Below, piece by piece: positions 47,971-56,896 of a stretch of 64,000 nucleotides of DNA. How positions within the stretch are numbered: position 1 is the stretch's first letter; each line of letters begins with the position of its first letter. The notes beneath the pieces are model-generated. The model saw nothing but the letters and a program-made list of their open reading frames with translations, was not told the origin of the DNA and did no database searches. A program made the position numbers and the translations under genes. Origin of the DNA: Leptospira sp. (lineage in GTDB: Bacteria > Spirochaetota > Leptospiria > Leptospirales > Leptospiraceae); contig JAACWH010000021.1 of assembly GCA_009991425.1 (NCBI GenBank), positions 22,665 through 86,664 of the forward strand, read 5' to 3'.

Positions 47971-49883
47971 CTCTATCCACGGTTTCTATCAATTCAATAG
48001 CCTTAGATTTTGAAGGAAACTTCACACTCCACAAAGAAGTATTAGAAAGTAAGGAAACAGAAAAGTCTAAGATAATTTTATTTCCTGAATTATCTCTTTC
48101 AGGATATGGCTGCGAGGATGGATTTTATTTTCCTTGGGTATGGGATGCTTGCATAAAAAGTCTCGGAAAATTACTACCACTCACTAATGATCGTTTGGTG
48201 GTAGTGGGACTTCCCCTTTTTCAATCACCCTATTTATACAATACCTGTGCAATCATTTCTAATGGAAAGATCCGTGGACTGGTTGCGAAAAGAAACCTAG
48301 CCAATACAGGAATCCATTACGAGAAAAGATGGTTTACGGAATGGTCACAAAATCAAGAACCCATACGAATCAATTCACTATTTCCCGAATCCTTCACTGA
48401 GGCAGATATTTATTTAGGCGATACAATTTTTGATTGGGACGGCTGCAAGATCGCACTTGAAATCTGTGAAGATTCTTGGGTGGTTCATAGACCTTCCCAC
48501 GAGTATTCCGAGTTAGGTGCATCCGTTATACTTTGTCCAGGAGCCTCCCATTTTGCCTTTGGGAAATACGAAACTAGATCTCGAATCTTCCAAGAAAGTT
48601 CTAGAACCCAAGGAAATGTTTTTGCTTTTGCTAACTTAATCGGCAATGAATCCGGACGAGCAATCTTTGATGGTGGAAATCTTATCTTCCAATCTGGTAA
48701 AATCATAGGCATAGGCAAAATTCTCCCACTCACTGATACTTGCATATGCACAGCTACTTTTAATATACAATCCATTGCCAATGATAGAGCTAAATTCTAT
48801 AGAAGAAGCACTGTAAAACAGTTCTCTAAGAAAATGATCTCTATACCAAGCTCTCCCTTCCAAAATGAGATTGTATCTAGCCCGATTCAAAGATTGCCTA
48901 TAGAAAATAATTTTCAATCCTTTAGTTCTGCTCTCATCCTAGGTTTATTTGATTACCTTCGTAAATCCGGCATGAAAGGATACACTCTGTCCTTATCGGG
49001 AGGAGCTGATAGTTCAGCACTTGCCATTTTGGTTGCTGCTATGGAATCGGAAGTAAAGAAAGAAAGAGGCCTTTCTGCCTTTTCTGAGCTTGGCATTGAT
49101 TCACCTCTTCTAACTACTATCTACCAAAAGACGGAGAACAATTCGTCCACAACTCAGGAGATTGCTGCAAATCTAGCTAAGGAAGTGGGAGCTGAGCACC
49201 ATAACATTAGCATTGATTCCACTGTAGATTCTATGGTAGATCTCATTTCTCGAACCATCAAACGTAAACTCAACTGGAAGCAAGATGGCATTGCTCTTCA
49301 AAATATCCAAGCACGAGGAAGATCTCCCTTGGTTTGGTTACTTGCCAATACAAAAAACCAATTGCTACTTTCCACAGGCAATAGGTCAGAGTCTTCAGTT
49401 GGATACACAACTATGGATGGTGATAGCTCAGGTTCGATTTGTCCTATAGCTGGCGTTAGCAAGAAGTTTCTTTTAGATTGGCTGCACTTTATCAACAAAT
49501 CCGGAGACTCTAGAATTCCTACATACAAAAGTTTGGCTGATTTATTGTATACAAAGCCTTCAGCTGAATTAAAACCTTTGGACGAAGAACAAGAAGACGA
49601 AAAAGACTTAATGCCTTATGCAATCTTACAAGATATAGAAAATGCTTTTGTCAACCATGGCTTAAACAAAAGCGAAATTCTCGGACAATTAGTCCAGAAA
49701 TGGGATAGCTATTCGTCTAACGAACTAAAAACTATGCTAGAAAGATACCTTTACCTGTTTCGCATCTCCCAGTGGAAGCGAGAGAGATTTGCTGTATCCT
49801 TTCATTTGGATGAATATGGACTCGATCCTAAAACTAGCTTTCGATTTCCTGTGCTTAGCGGTCGCTGGGATAAATCCTTCTAG
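47949..49883 (+). CDS. nadE: Glutamine-dependent NAD+ synthetase
   Basis: This two-domain enzyme makes NAD+ from deamido-NAD+ with glutamine as ammonia source. The N-terminal nitrilase-type glutaminase has its triad: Glu47 in FPELSLSG, Lys in VAKRNLANTG and Cys in LEICEDSW. The C-terminal ATP-pyrophosphatase domain carries SLSGGADSSALA near residues 349-360 and STGNRSESSVGYTTMDGD. The length of 644 is normal for the two-domain form. The start lies inside the end of waaA (22-base overlap). Confidence 0.94.
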   Translation: METSKSITLSTVSINSIALDFEGNFTLHKEVLESKETEKSKIILFPELSLSGYGCEDGFYFPWVWDACIKSLGKLLPLTNDRLVVVGLPLFQSPYLYNTCAIISNGKIRGLVAKRNLANTGIHYEKRWFTEWSQNQEPIRINSLFPESFTEADIYLGDTIFDWDGCKIALEICEDSWVVHRPSHEYSELGASVILCPGASHFAFGKYETRSRIFQESSRTQGNVFAFANLIGNESGRAIFDGGNLIFQSGKIIGIGKILPLTDTCICTATFNIQSIANDRAKFYRRSTVKQFSKKMISIPSSPFQNEIVSSPIQRLPIENNFQSFSSALILGLFDYLRKSGMKGYTLSLSGGADSSALAILVAAMESEVKKERGLSAFSELGIDSPLLTTIYQKTENNSSTTQEIAANLAKEVGAEHHNISIDSTVDSMVDLISRTIKRKLNWKQDGIALQNIQARGRSPLVWLLANTKNQLLLSTGNRSESSVGYTTMDGDSSGSICPIAGVSKKFLLDWLHFINKSGDSRIPTYKSLADLLYTKPSAELKPLDEEQEDEKDLMPYAILQDIENAFVNHGLNKSEILGQLVQKWDSYSSNELKTMLERYLYLFRISQWKRERFAVSFHLDEYGLDPKTSFRFPVLSGRWDKSF

Positions 49884-49902
49884 CAAAAGAACTGTGCAGT
49901 TT

Positions 49903-50856
49903 TCATTTATTAAAATATATTGAATCCTGTTCTGGTTTCTCAAAATATTCATATAATTTACAATCTTTAATATATCTATATTGTAAACGTACTTCCCAAA
50001 AATATTTACCACTACCAAGAACATTAGTTTCTATATTGCAGCTATTCTCTTCACAGACTTGCGATAATTTTAAATTAGTCAATGTAACGTCATCATAAAT
50101 ACTTACTTTATATTTCAGAAATTTCATGAAAGGTTCGTTCCTACTAGATTGGATATTTACTTCATCTGTCAAAATAGGATCACTATTTACTGAAGTACAA
50201 TCATCAGGAATAATAATTTTATCAATACTACTTGGTGATGATTCATTGTTTTTTCCAACAAAACGAAATAAAAATGTTTGTGTATCATTCAAAATAGTAT
50301 TTTCATTCGGTTCTAATAAGTAAATTTTATCTTCTGCTAAACTAAGTAGTGCTAGTAAAGATATTAAGTCACTTCGTCCAGTAGGTTCGCTAGGAGAATT
50401 TATAAATACTGCAAAAGATAATAATAAAACAAGATATCTTGGATTATTCCTTGTTTTATGATTTAATATATACTTAAAACTAAGTATTGATACAATTAAA
50501 ATAGGCAAACAAAGTAAATCGGAAAAGTCTGCGTAGCCACTATAACCCAGACCAATATCTATGGATTTGTAAATTGTATCGTTTAAAGTTAGCGATAAAT
50601 TAATAAGTAAGAAAAAACAAAGCACTATGCTTGTAGAAAAATAAAAAATGGTCTTTTCTTCTATTTTTCTAAGCAATAATTTTAAGATGGCTGTCATTAT
50701 AAAAGGACTTAAATATATTCCAATTAGATCGGAGATTTTTCCAGTTATAAATCCAGGGAATTGAATCTTTAGAACAAGATCATTCAAACCCCAGAGCAAA
50801 ATTAAAATTATATGACTTTTGAGACTTAAGATTTGAATTGATTTCATGGTTACCAA
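49903..50856 (-). CDS. Membrane protein of unknown function
   Basis: Five or six hydrophobic helices occupy residues 10-175. A soluble, probably extracytoplasmic domain of about 140 residues follows, with CEENSCNIETNV (a possible disulfide). I recognise no family. The start is TTG at 50856, because AGGA lies 6 bases upstream; an ATG three codons later is an alternative. It overlaps the lipoprotein gene upstream by 7 bases and is convergent with nadE. Codon choice is AT-rich. Confidence 0.6.
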   Translation of the reverse strand: MVTMKSIQILSLKSHIILILLWGLNDLVLKIQFPGFITGKISDLIGIYLSPFIMTAILKLLLRKIEEKTIFYFSTSIVLCFFLLINLSLTLNDTIYKSIDIGLGYSGYADFSDLLCLPILIVSILSFKYILNHKTRNNPRYLVLLLSFAVFINSPSEPTGRSDLISLLALLSLAEDKIYLLEPNENTILNDTQTFLFRFVGKNNESSPSSIDKIIIPDDCTSVNSDPILTDEVNIQSSRNEPFMKFLKYKVSIYDDVTLTNLKLSQVCEENSCNIETNVLGSGKYFWEVRLQYRYIKDCKLYEYFEKPEQDSIYFNK

Positions 50857-51269
50857 AATGATCCTGATCGAGGTTTTTCAAAAGTAAAAAATTCTAGAGT
50901 ATTAAATGTACAATTTAATACTCTATTACTTGTAATATTAAAAGCCATAAGTTCTATAGCTTGGGTAGTATTCCTTGGAAAATTAGGACATGATATAATT
51001 AAAATACTACTAAGACAATGATTGACCGCTTTCTTTTCATATAAAATAGTCTTATTCCGAGTATCAATCTCTGGATCCTCATCATTTCCTAATTCACTAA
51101 AGAAAAAGGATTGTGCTGAGTCAAAATTACACGAGAGAGATTTAATAAAGGTATATTCAGTTATTTTATTCTCGGTCTCAAATTTCGAAATTGTGAATTC
51201 CTGGTTTGGATTATTGGGAGGCAGGAAACAATTAAAAAGCAGAATTGGTATTAATAATTTTAATTTCAT
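50850..51269 (-). CDS. Putative lipoprotein (about 139 aa)
   Basis: I chose the ATG at 51269, which gives a lipoprotein signal (MKLKLLIPILLFNC, Cys at residue 14). A GTG at 51284 would add five residues. The mature protein has no recognised domain and contains an even number of other cysteines. It is translationally coupled to the membrane-protein gene downstream, which suggests they act together in the envelope. Confidence 0.6.
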   Translation of the reverse strand: MKLKLLIPILLFNCFLPPNNPNQEFTISKFETENKITEYTFIKSLSCNFDSAQSFFFSELGNDEDPEIDTRNKTILYEKKAVNHCLSSILIISCPNFPRNTTQAIELMAFNITSNRVLNCTFNTLEFFTFEKPRSGSFW

Positions 51270-51357
51270 ATTGGATGATTGCACATATATTTGTAAGTCG
51301 TCTTAACTTGAGATATCTAGAATAGAATTTCTCAATACGATAACTAAAAAATACGCA

Positions 51358-51437
51358 ACAACCACAGCAAGAAATAAAATCACATTTTTTCATTAGTTGG
51401 TAATTTATGGATGATTATTTAGTGAATAGTTTGTTGG
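51358..51437 (+). repeat. Imperfect dispersed repeat, copy A
   Basis: Bases 51358-51380 match 51886-51908 at 21 of 23 positions. Bases 51378-51437 match 52486-52543 at about 80% with small gaps. The 254-base non-coding stretch 51285-51538 holds nothing else recognisable. Confidence 0.5.
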
Positions 51438-51538
51438 TTTGGTTATTGAACTTGGACTTTTTTCTCCACATATTGAGGAAGTGACTAAGTATGAATTTAT
51501 GATTGACCGTAATACACAAATGTATCACAATAGGATTT

Positions 51539-51799
51539 ATGATTAGTTTGAGACTACCACCAGAACTGGAAAGAAAGTTAGATTCATTTGCGAAATCTGA
51601 GGGAAAAAGCCGCACTGAAATTGTAAGAGATTCTATCCTAGAATACATAAACAAGCGACAAGAAGATAAAACTCCGTTTGAATTAGGTTTGGATTTATTT
51701 GGTAAACATAATTCTGAACTAGCTGACTTAGCACAAAATCGAAAAGAATATTTACAGAAAGCCGTCGGTAAGAAAAATGAAAAACGCAGCTCTCATTGA
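51539..51799 (+). CDS. Ribbon-helix-helix antitoxin-like protein
   Basis: The ATG at 51539 has TAGGA just upstream. The protein starts MISLRLPPELERKLDSFAKS EG and continues KSRTEIVRDSILEYI, the strand-helix-helix pattern of CopG/RHH antitoxins. The C-terminal tail (residues 45-86) would be the toxin-binding part. A shortened PIN-toxin remnant overlaps its 3' end, so the antitoxin appears to have outlived its toxin. It may still bind its own promoter. Confidence 0.75.
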   Translation: MISLRLPPELERKLDSFAKSEGKSRTEIVRDSILEYINKRQEDKTPFELGLDLFGKHNSELADLAQNRKEYLQKAVGKKNEKRSSH

Positions 51800-51863
51800 T
51801 TCTGACTTTTCCATTTATAAAACGACTAAGGGAAAATTCTTACAAAATCTTATCAACCCATAA
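51777..51863 (+). pseudogene. PIN-domain toxin remnant with internal deletion (28 codons)
   Basis: The frame overlaps the antitoxin stop by 23 bases, as toxin genes of type II modules often do. It reads MKNAALIDSDF, like the start of a PIN toxin, then continues SIYKTTKGKFLQNLINP before TAA. The second half resembles the C-terminus of PIN toxins (LDxDFxxYR...). The middle of about 100 residues is missing, so the join probably arose by recombination at the similar LIDSD/LDSDF sequences. Confidence 0.55.
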
Positions 51864-51885
51864 ATCAAAAGACATTCTTTAACCA

Positions 51886-51925
51886 ACAACCACCGCAAGA
51901 AATATAATTTTTTACGGTGGTCATA
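51886..51925 (+). repeat. Imperfect dispersed repeat, copy B, with inverted ends
   Basis: Bases 51886-51908 repeat 51358-51380 at 21 of 23 positions. Within it ACCACCG and CGGTGGT form a perfect 7-base inverted repeat around an AT-rich loop. It lies between the toxin remnant and the next lipoprotein gene and could also act as a weak terminator. Confidence 0.5.
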
Positions 51926-51953
51926 CTATATTAGGCTATTGTAACTTTTTATT

Positions 51954-52436
51954 TTACTGAAGTATCACTGATACAGCTGAGCCATTTCCTGTAACTAGAA
52001 TAGCGGCATCAGTATACGAACTACTAGCAACAGTAAAAGAAGGGGGATTAGTTGAAGTTTGAGTTACTGCCGATCCTGCAGTTGAACTAGTGGAGAAACT
52101 ACATCCCGAACTATCGAGATTAACGTATGCTATAGCAGTAGCATTGCCTGTAAACACTATCTTTTTCCCGACCGTTAAACCACTTGCAATTACTATTCCG
52201 GTTGTTGTTCCATCAGAGTTAGCGAAAAAAGATAATTCTTGAGAAGTAGATGTTGCTGTGATATACGGAATGGATACAGTTCCACCGTTTATTTTACATA
52301 GACTTGAAATTCTTTGGTTTTGAAGATATAATAATGTGAAAAGGGTAGTATCGTCATCATTGTTTTCTTTTTTCTTACAAGTAGCTAAGAATACAAGTGA
52401 TAATAGCAAGGTTAAGGTTGTGATTTGTTTTTTCAT
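51954..52436 (-). CDS. Putative lipoprotein (160 aa, Ser/Thr-rich)
   Basis: The signal peptide ends LVFLATC-KKKENN, giving a lipidated Cys followed by a basic/acidic linker (KKKENNDDDTT). The mature part is Ser/Thr/Ala-rich with beta-strand pattern and two cysteines. No family is recognised. The 3' end abuts repeat B, and a run of twelve A lies upstream of the start on the plus strand (52473-52484). Confidence 0.6.
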   Translation of the reverse strand: MKKQITTLTLLLSLVFLATCKKKENNDDDTTLFTLLYLQNQRISSLCKINGGTVSIPYITATSTSQELSFFANSDGTTTGIVIASGLTVGKKIVFTGNATAIAYVNLDSSGCSFSTSSTAGSAVTQTSTNPPSFTVASSSYTDAAILVTGNGSAVSVILQ

Positions 52437-52485
52437 GTTAGATTTTATTTCCTTTATTTTGTCAAGCTAATGAAAAAAAAAAAAC

Positions 52486-52543
52486 AATCACATTTTCTCA
52501 TTTGGTGGAATTTTATGGTTTTTTTTAGTTAATAATTTGGTGG
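52486..52543 (+). repeat. Imperfect dispersed repeat, copy C
   Basis: It aligns with 51378-51437 at about 80% (shared AATCACATTTT at the start and TTTGNTGG at the end, with a 2-base gap). The surrounding 266-base gap 52437-52702 has no gene that I can support. Confidence 0.45.
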
Positions 52544-52702
52544 CATAAAAATATAACTGTTATATTATCTTTAAGTTAATAAAATCTATTTTCCTTCATC
52601 TACGATACCTTCTCAATCTCGCCGACTAAAGTCCAGCTTCCAAGCTAAAATCCCCATTGACATTCCTGGAATTTTCCCTAATCTACTGTCAGGAGCCAAA
52701 TC

Positions 52703-53074
52703 ATGAATCATTTATCTAAGTTGAGTCTACTTGCACTAATTGCTTTAAGCAGTCTAGTGGGTTGCATCTATACCAATGTGAAAGCACCGGGACCTGTTAA
52801 TAACCAGACCCAGTATCTTCTGACAACAGAGGATTATAAAATTCTTGGAACAGTGGAAGCAGATGGAATCTACAAAGCCTATGGACCTTTTGTTGGTGTA
52901 GGCGGACAGGGTTACGAAGAACTTTATACAAAAGCAAAGGCAATGGGAGCAGATGAAATCATCAATCATGTCTTTGAAGTTGAAGGCTATAGTCTCTTTC
53001 TGATCATATACAATGAGGCAAAATGGCATGCAAGAGCAACCGCCATCCAGTATACAGACAAGGCGAAAAAGTAG
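52703..53074 (+). CDS. TRL-like lipoprotein
   Basis: The lipoprotein signal is MNHLSKLSLLALIALSSLVGC with lipid-Cys at residue 21. The mature part, with YLLTTEDYKILGTVEADG and KAMGADEIINHVFEVE, matches the TRL-like family of small outer-envelope lipoproteins found in several Gram-negative groups. CAGGAG precedes the ATG. The function of the family is not known. Confidence 0.75.
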   Translation: MNHLSKLSLLALIALSSLVGCIYTNVKAPGPVNNQTQYLLTTEDYKILGTVEADGIYKAYGPFVGVGGQGYEELYTKAKAMGADEIINHVFEVEGYSLFLIIYNEAKWHARATAIQYTDKAKK

Positions 53075-53218
53075 ATTTCCCGGGACGTAGAAATTTAGAA
53101 TTTTCCACATAATGTGGCAGAAAAAAGTCAGAAATAAATTTCCCGACTTATTCAAAAAATTATTGCAATTTTTTGATTCTTTTGTCACATTCTCAATCAA
53201 GCAAAAGGAGAATTCAAA

Positions 53219-54028
53219 ATGCGAAGTTTTTTAGTAGGATTTCTAACAACATTGTTTCTAACAGCTGGGATTAGCGCTCAGACTTACACCATTTTTATTC
53301 ATGGAAAGTCTGGCAAGAACCACAACGGAGTGGGAACAACTGATGTTAACAATTATTGGGGTAGCTCACCTAATACAGTTTCTGGTTCCAAAATTTTCAT
53401 CGGTTACGATGGAACTTCTGATCCAAGAACATATGGGTCTGCTAGAGCGCAAACAAACATCTCTACTGGTTTAACGAACAATTGCAAAGGAACTAAATCT
53501 TGCAAAATAGTTTGCCACAGTGCTGGTTGTTATGCGATTGAGTATTGGTTGTCGAATTTAGGTTCAACTGCATCTAGCAAAGGATTCAATCTTACTAAAG
53601 TAACTGCACTCGCAGCAGCTTCTGGTGGATCTGAATTAGCATCCGCATTAAACGGAGCAACTTTTGGATTTGCAGGAAATGCAATGGATAAGGCATTAAT
53701 CGTATCTACTGCAAGAGCAGCCTTCAATCACAACAATACAGGAGCAGTAGGAGTCTATCACGTACCTGGTTACAAAGGTCTGATAGGTGCATCTGCGATT
53801 CTTCCAGGAGAAGATGACTATGCTGTGGCATATCATTCTGCTTGTGGATATAGCAGAGTTGGTGGTGTAAGCAAATGCCAATCTTCCTTAACTCAAAGTG
53901 AAGGAATTTGGCCATTTAATAAGAATGTAACTTACAACCAATATTCTGGACATTACAGAGCACCATCTGTTGGTTCCGCTGGTTTGTATGAGAACCATAG
54001 CGAATTAACAAATGACGGTTGGAGATAA
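53219..54028 (+). CDS. Secreted alpha/beta-hydrolase-like protein
   Basis: The signal peptide (residues 1-20, ending ISAQ) is preceded by a strong AAGGAG (53205-53210). TIFIHGKSG fits the oxyanion-hole HG of lipases and esterases. CHSAGC carries the nucleophile elbow with Cys in place of the first Gly (x-H-S-x-G), Ser as the probable nucleophile. Late Asp (ILPGEDDY) and His (GHYRAP, ENHSEL) could complete a triad. Five other cysteines suggest disulfides. The composition is richer in Gly/Ala than its neighbours. It is a single gene with its own terminator. Confidence 0.7.
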   Translation: MRSFLVGFLTTLFLTAGISAQTYTIFIHGKSGKNHNGVGTTDVNNYWGSSPNTVSGSKIFIGYDGTSDPRTYGSARAQTNISTGLTNNCKGTKSCKIVCHSAGCYAIEYWLSNLGSTASSKGFNLTKVTALAAASGGSELASALNGATFGFAGNAMDKALIVSTARAAFNHNNTGAVGVYHVPGYKGLIGASAILPGEDDYAVAYHSACGYSRVGGVSKCQSSLTQSEGIWPFNKNVTYNQYSGHYRAPSVGSAGLYENHSELTNDGWR

Positions 54029-54065
54029 GAAAGGAACTTCTTAAACCCAACGTTTTTGAGCATTG

Positions 54066-54094
54066 AAAGCCTAGCTTAACGCTAGGCTTTTTTT
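54066..54094 (+). terminator. Rho-independent terminator after the secreted hydrolase
   Basis: AAAGCCTAGC and GCTAGGCTTT form a perfect 10-base stem with loop TTAAC, followed by T residues to 54094. It is the cleanest terminator in the window. Confidence 0.9.
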
Positions 54095-54155
54095 ATACCT
54101 TTACAGAATGCTCGCTTTGGATTAAAATGAGACTGTCTTATGAATGAGGAACATT

Positions 54156-54827
54156 ATGAAAAATATATCAATCATCTTATTTGGATTTATTACTTTGAAC
54201 GCCTGCACTAGTCTATTTTGGAGGGCTGGTGGTCTGTCTCCGGAAAAAGTTTTTTCGAATGATAGCATTTTGGAATACACAGTCATTTATCTAGAAAGAG
54301 ATTCCTGGAATCTTATGAACGGGACAACTGTAAAAAAATCTTACCAAACAGAATTGGTTCTCTACCCTGATGGCAAATACTCTGAACCCAAGAAACTGGC
54401 GAATCTAAACTCATGGACTCTACCTGGGCTAGTTGCTTATAACGCAAAGGCTGATCGATTGGTATGGGTGCAAGGAATGAACGATGAGTACGGAACGTAT
54501 TTAAGAAAGCTGGGATATGCTAATTCCATTTCAAGCCAAGGCTTGCAAAATGCAGTATTCTTCGAGCCCAACCAACAGATTTGGAATCTGGAACTGTCTG
54601 AAAATGCTGAGACAATCGCTTTCGTCATATCTAAATATGGGGAAGATTTAACTGTTAAAAATCCTCAATTGGCAGTATGGAACATTTCCAAACCCCAACC
54701 TACTCTCTATGATCTTCCAAGTTGGCTAGATTCACCAGATCATAAAATTCAATGGATAGCAAATGGCAAATTAAGCATCCAAATGGATTCTAAGAAAATG
54801 ATTTGGACTAGTGCTGGCTTAAAATAG
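54156..54827 (+). CDS. Putative lipoprotein of unknown function
   Basis: The ATG at 54156 is preferred over one at 54144 because GAGGA at 54147-54151 precedes it. The signal ends LNAC-TSLFW. The mature part is beta-rich with repeated W/Y strands (KADRLVWVQGMNDEYG, NQQIWNLELSE, WIANGKLSIQM), somewhat like a propeller or TolB fragment. No family is certain. It is independent of fliI, which starts 89 bases later. Confidence 0.6.
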   Translation: MKNISIILFGFITLNACTSLFWRAGGLSPEKVFSNDSILEYTVIYLERDSWNLMNGTTVKKSYQTELVLYPDGKYSEPKKLANLNSWTLPGLVAYNAKADRLVWVQGMNDEYGTYLRKLGYANSISSQGLQNAVFFEPNQQIWNLELSENAETIAFVISKYGEDLTVKNPQLAVWNISKPQPTLYDLPSWLDSPDHKIQWIANGKLSIQMDSKKMIWTSAGLK

Positions 54828-54916
54828 GTATAAATGCCTAAGAAAATAAGGCTTGCATCTAATGAGACATAATCATTAATATCTAAGGTAGGATGCACTC
54901 CAGGCTACTTTAAATC

Positions 54917-56278
54917 ATGATTGAGAAGAAATTTACAGAGAAAGTAGATATCATGTCCAAATACTTAAATGTATTGGATCAAACAGAACCTATCCGTAGA
55001 TCTGGTTTTGTCATTCGTGTAGTCGGGAATGTAATCTATTCCAATGGCCCGCCCGATTCACGTATTGGTGAAATCATGGAAGTGGAAAAAGGCGAAAAAC
55101 GTGGCTACCTTTCCTGCGTTCTCGTAGGCTTTAAAGATCATAATTACACCTTAATGCCCTTAGGTGAAATAGAAGGAATATTCCCCAATGCCTTTGTATT
55201 TTCCTCTCGCAAAAGAATCTCTATCCCAGTTGGACAAAGTATACTTGGTAGAATTTTCAATGGAATTGGAAGACCTATAGATAACAAAGGATACATTGAG
55301 TCTAAAGAAGAACGATACACTGATAGTCTCTCCCCGAATCCTCTTTCTAGGCCAGCAATAAGAGAAATTCTACCAACAGGCGTTAGAGCAATCGATGGTC
55401 TACTTACTGTTGGCAAAGGCCAGAGGATAGGAATTTTTTCTGGATCTGGAGTTGGTAAGTCTACCTTACTAGGAATGATCGCAAGAAATACTACAGCTGA
55501 TATTAATGTAATCGCACTTGTCGGTGAACGTGGTCGAGAAGTAAATGAATTCCTAGAGGACGATTTAGGAAAGGAAGCTCTCGCAAAATCTATTATTTTA
55601 CTATCTACATCTGATTCTCCCAAGATGGAACAAGTCACCTGTGCGCAGTTAGCCTGTTCAGTTGCAGAATATTTTCGTGACCAAGGAAAGGATGTACTAC
55701 TCTTGATGGATTCACTTACAAGATTTGCCCATGCTCTTAGAGAAACTTCTGTAGGTGAGATTCCCATTACAAAAGGATTCGGTGCATCTGTATTTTCAAG
55801 ACTCTCCAAATTAGTTGAGAGAGCAGGAAGAGTAGGAGAAACTGGGAGTATCACAGGATTTTATACTGTTCTAACGGATGCTGATGAAGACATGGATGAT
55901 CCTATAGCAGATGCAGTTCGGGGATATATTGACGGACATATTGTACTCTCACGTAAGCTAGCCAAAGAATCTCATTTTCCAGCAATAGATATTGCATCCT
56001 CCCTATCAAGACTTATGGTAAAGATTGCCAATGAAGACCATTATATGCATTCAACAATAGTTCGAGAATTAATTTCCAAATATAAAAATAGTGAAGAACT
56101 AATTCTACTCAATGCCTACTCCAGAGGAACCGATCCAAAAGTAGATATGTCCATTGATAAGAAACCAGCTATAGATAAATATCTAAGACAAAGAATAGAA
56201 GAAAAAGTAGTCTTCAAAGATGCTGTTGTCGGATTAAAAGACATTTTACTTTCAGAAGAATTAGAAGAAGACTTATAG
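54917..56278 (+). CDS. fliI: Flagellum-specific ATP synthase
   Basis: FliI energises the flagellar type III export apparatus at the cytoplasmic face. Walker A is GSGVGKST at residues 176-183. DVLLLMDSLTRFA and GASVFSRLSKLVERAGR are family blocks, and GERGREVNEFLE is typical of FliI/SctN. The length of 453 is normal. It heads a run fliI-fliJ-flbB, the order known from Borrelia and Treponema flagellar operons. fliH is not visible directly upstream. Confidence 0.96.
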   Translation: MIEKKFTEKVDIMSKYLNVLDQTEPIRRSGFVIRVVGNVIYSNGPPDSRIGEIMEVEKGEKRGYLSCVLVGFKDHNYTLMPLGEIEGIFPNAFVFSSRKRISIPVGQSILGRIFNGIGRPIDNKGYIESKEERYTDSLSPNPLSRPAIREILPTGVRAIDGLLTVGKGQRIGIFSGSGVGKSTLLGMIARNTTADINVIALVGERGREVNEFLEDDLGKEALAKSIILLSTSDSPKMEQVTCAQLACSVAEYFRDQGKDVLLLMDSLTRFAHALRETSVGEIPITKGFGASVFSRLSKLVERAGRVGETGSITGFYTVLTDADEDMDDPIADAVRGYIDGHIVLSRKLAKESHFPAIDIASSLSRLMVKIANEDHYMHSTIVRELISKYKNSEELILLNAYSRGTDPKVDMSIDKKPAIDKYLRQRIEEKVVFKDAVVGLKDILLSEELEEDL

Positions 56279-56293
56279 TAAGATAGATTATAA

Positions 56294-56887
56294 ATGAAGA
56301 AGTTTCAATTTAGATTAGATCCTTTAATTGTTATTAGGAAGAGAAAAGAGGATGAAGAAATAAGAAATTTATCAGTAATAGTCTCGGAAGTCAATAAACT
56401 AAACTCTGAAAAGAATACACTAATTGATGAAATAGAATCTATCTCGAATAACATTTCCAAAAACATACAAAGTGGAATTTCCATTCAAGCCTATTATGAA
56501 TATTCAGATGTAAATCGGACACTTGGTCTCAAGATAAATTCTATAGACCAAGAGATTGAAGGAAAGCAACCCGATTTAGATATGGCTAGAATGCGCGTAG
56601 ACCATGCTCGTAAAGAAAAGAAAATACTCGAAATACTAAGAGAAAATAGTTTAGCAGAATTCAAGAAAAAAATTAGAAAGGTTGAGCAGGTTGAACTAGA
56701 AGAATATCTAACAACTTTAGAATTCAATAGAAACTCTGATTTCAATGATCTGCTAGATGAAGATGAAAGAGAGAAGCAACCTGGAAGAGTATTTAAAATT
56801 ATTTCTAAAGAAGATAATTTAGATGAAAATTTGCCAGAGGAATATAAAAATCTCAAAGCAATTTATGACAAATTCTCAAAAATATAG
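56294..56887 (+). CDS. fliJ: FliJ-like flagellar export chaperone
   Basis: The protein is a 197-residue coiled coil beginning MKKFQFRLDPLIVIRKRKED, typical of FliJ (F-x-F-x-L-x-x-L...). FliJ fits into the FliI ring and helps deliver chaperones and substrates. It is longer than the usual 147 residues, with an extra C-terminal region. The sequence is weakly conserved in the family, so position (15 bases after fliI) supports the name as much as the sequence does. Confidence 0.8.
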   Translation: MKKFQFRLDPLIVIRKRKEDEEIRNLSVIVSEVNKLNSEKNTLIDEIESISNNISKNIQSGISIQAYYEYSDVNRTLGLKINSIDQEIEGKQPDLDMARMRVDHARKEKKILEILRENSLAEFKKKIRKVEQVELEEYLTTLEFNRNSDFNDLLDEDEREKQPGRVFKIISKEDNLDENLPEEYKNLKAIYDKFSKI

Positions 56888-56896
56888 GACAGAAAA

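Noticed and set aside
51504..51538. Longer antitoxin start at 51503
   Set aside because: The extra 12 residues do not fit an RHH N-terminal strand, and the TAGGA RBS belongs to the ATG at 51539.
55144..55854. Minus-strand open frame of 236 codons inside fliI
   Set aside because: fliI is certain on the plus strand. The antisense product has no domain and no start signal.
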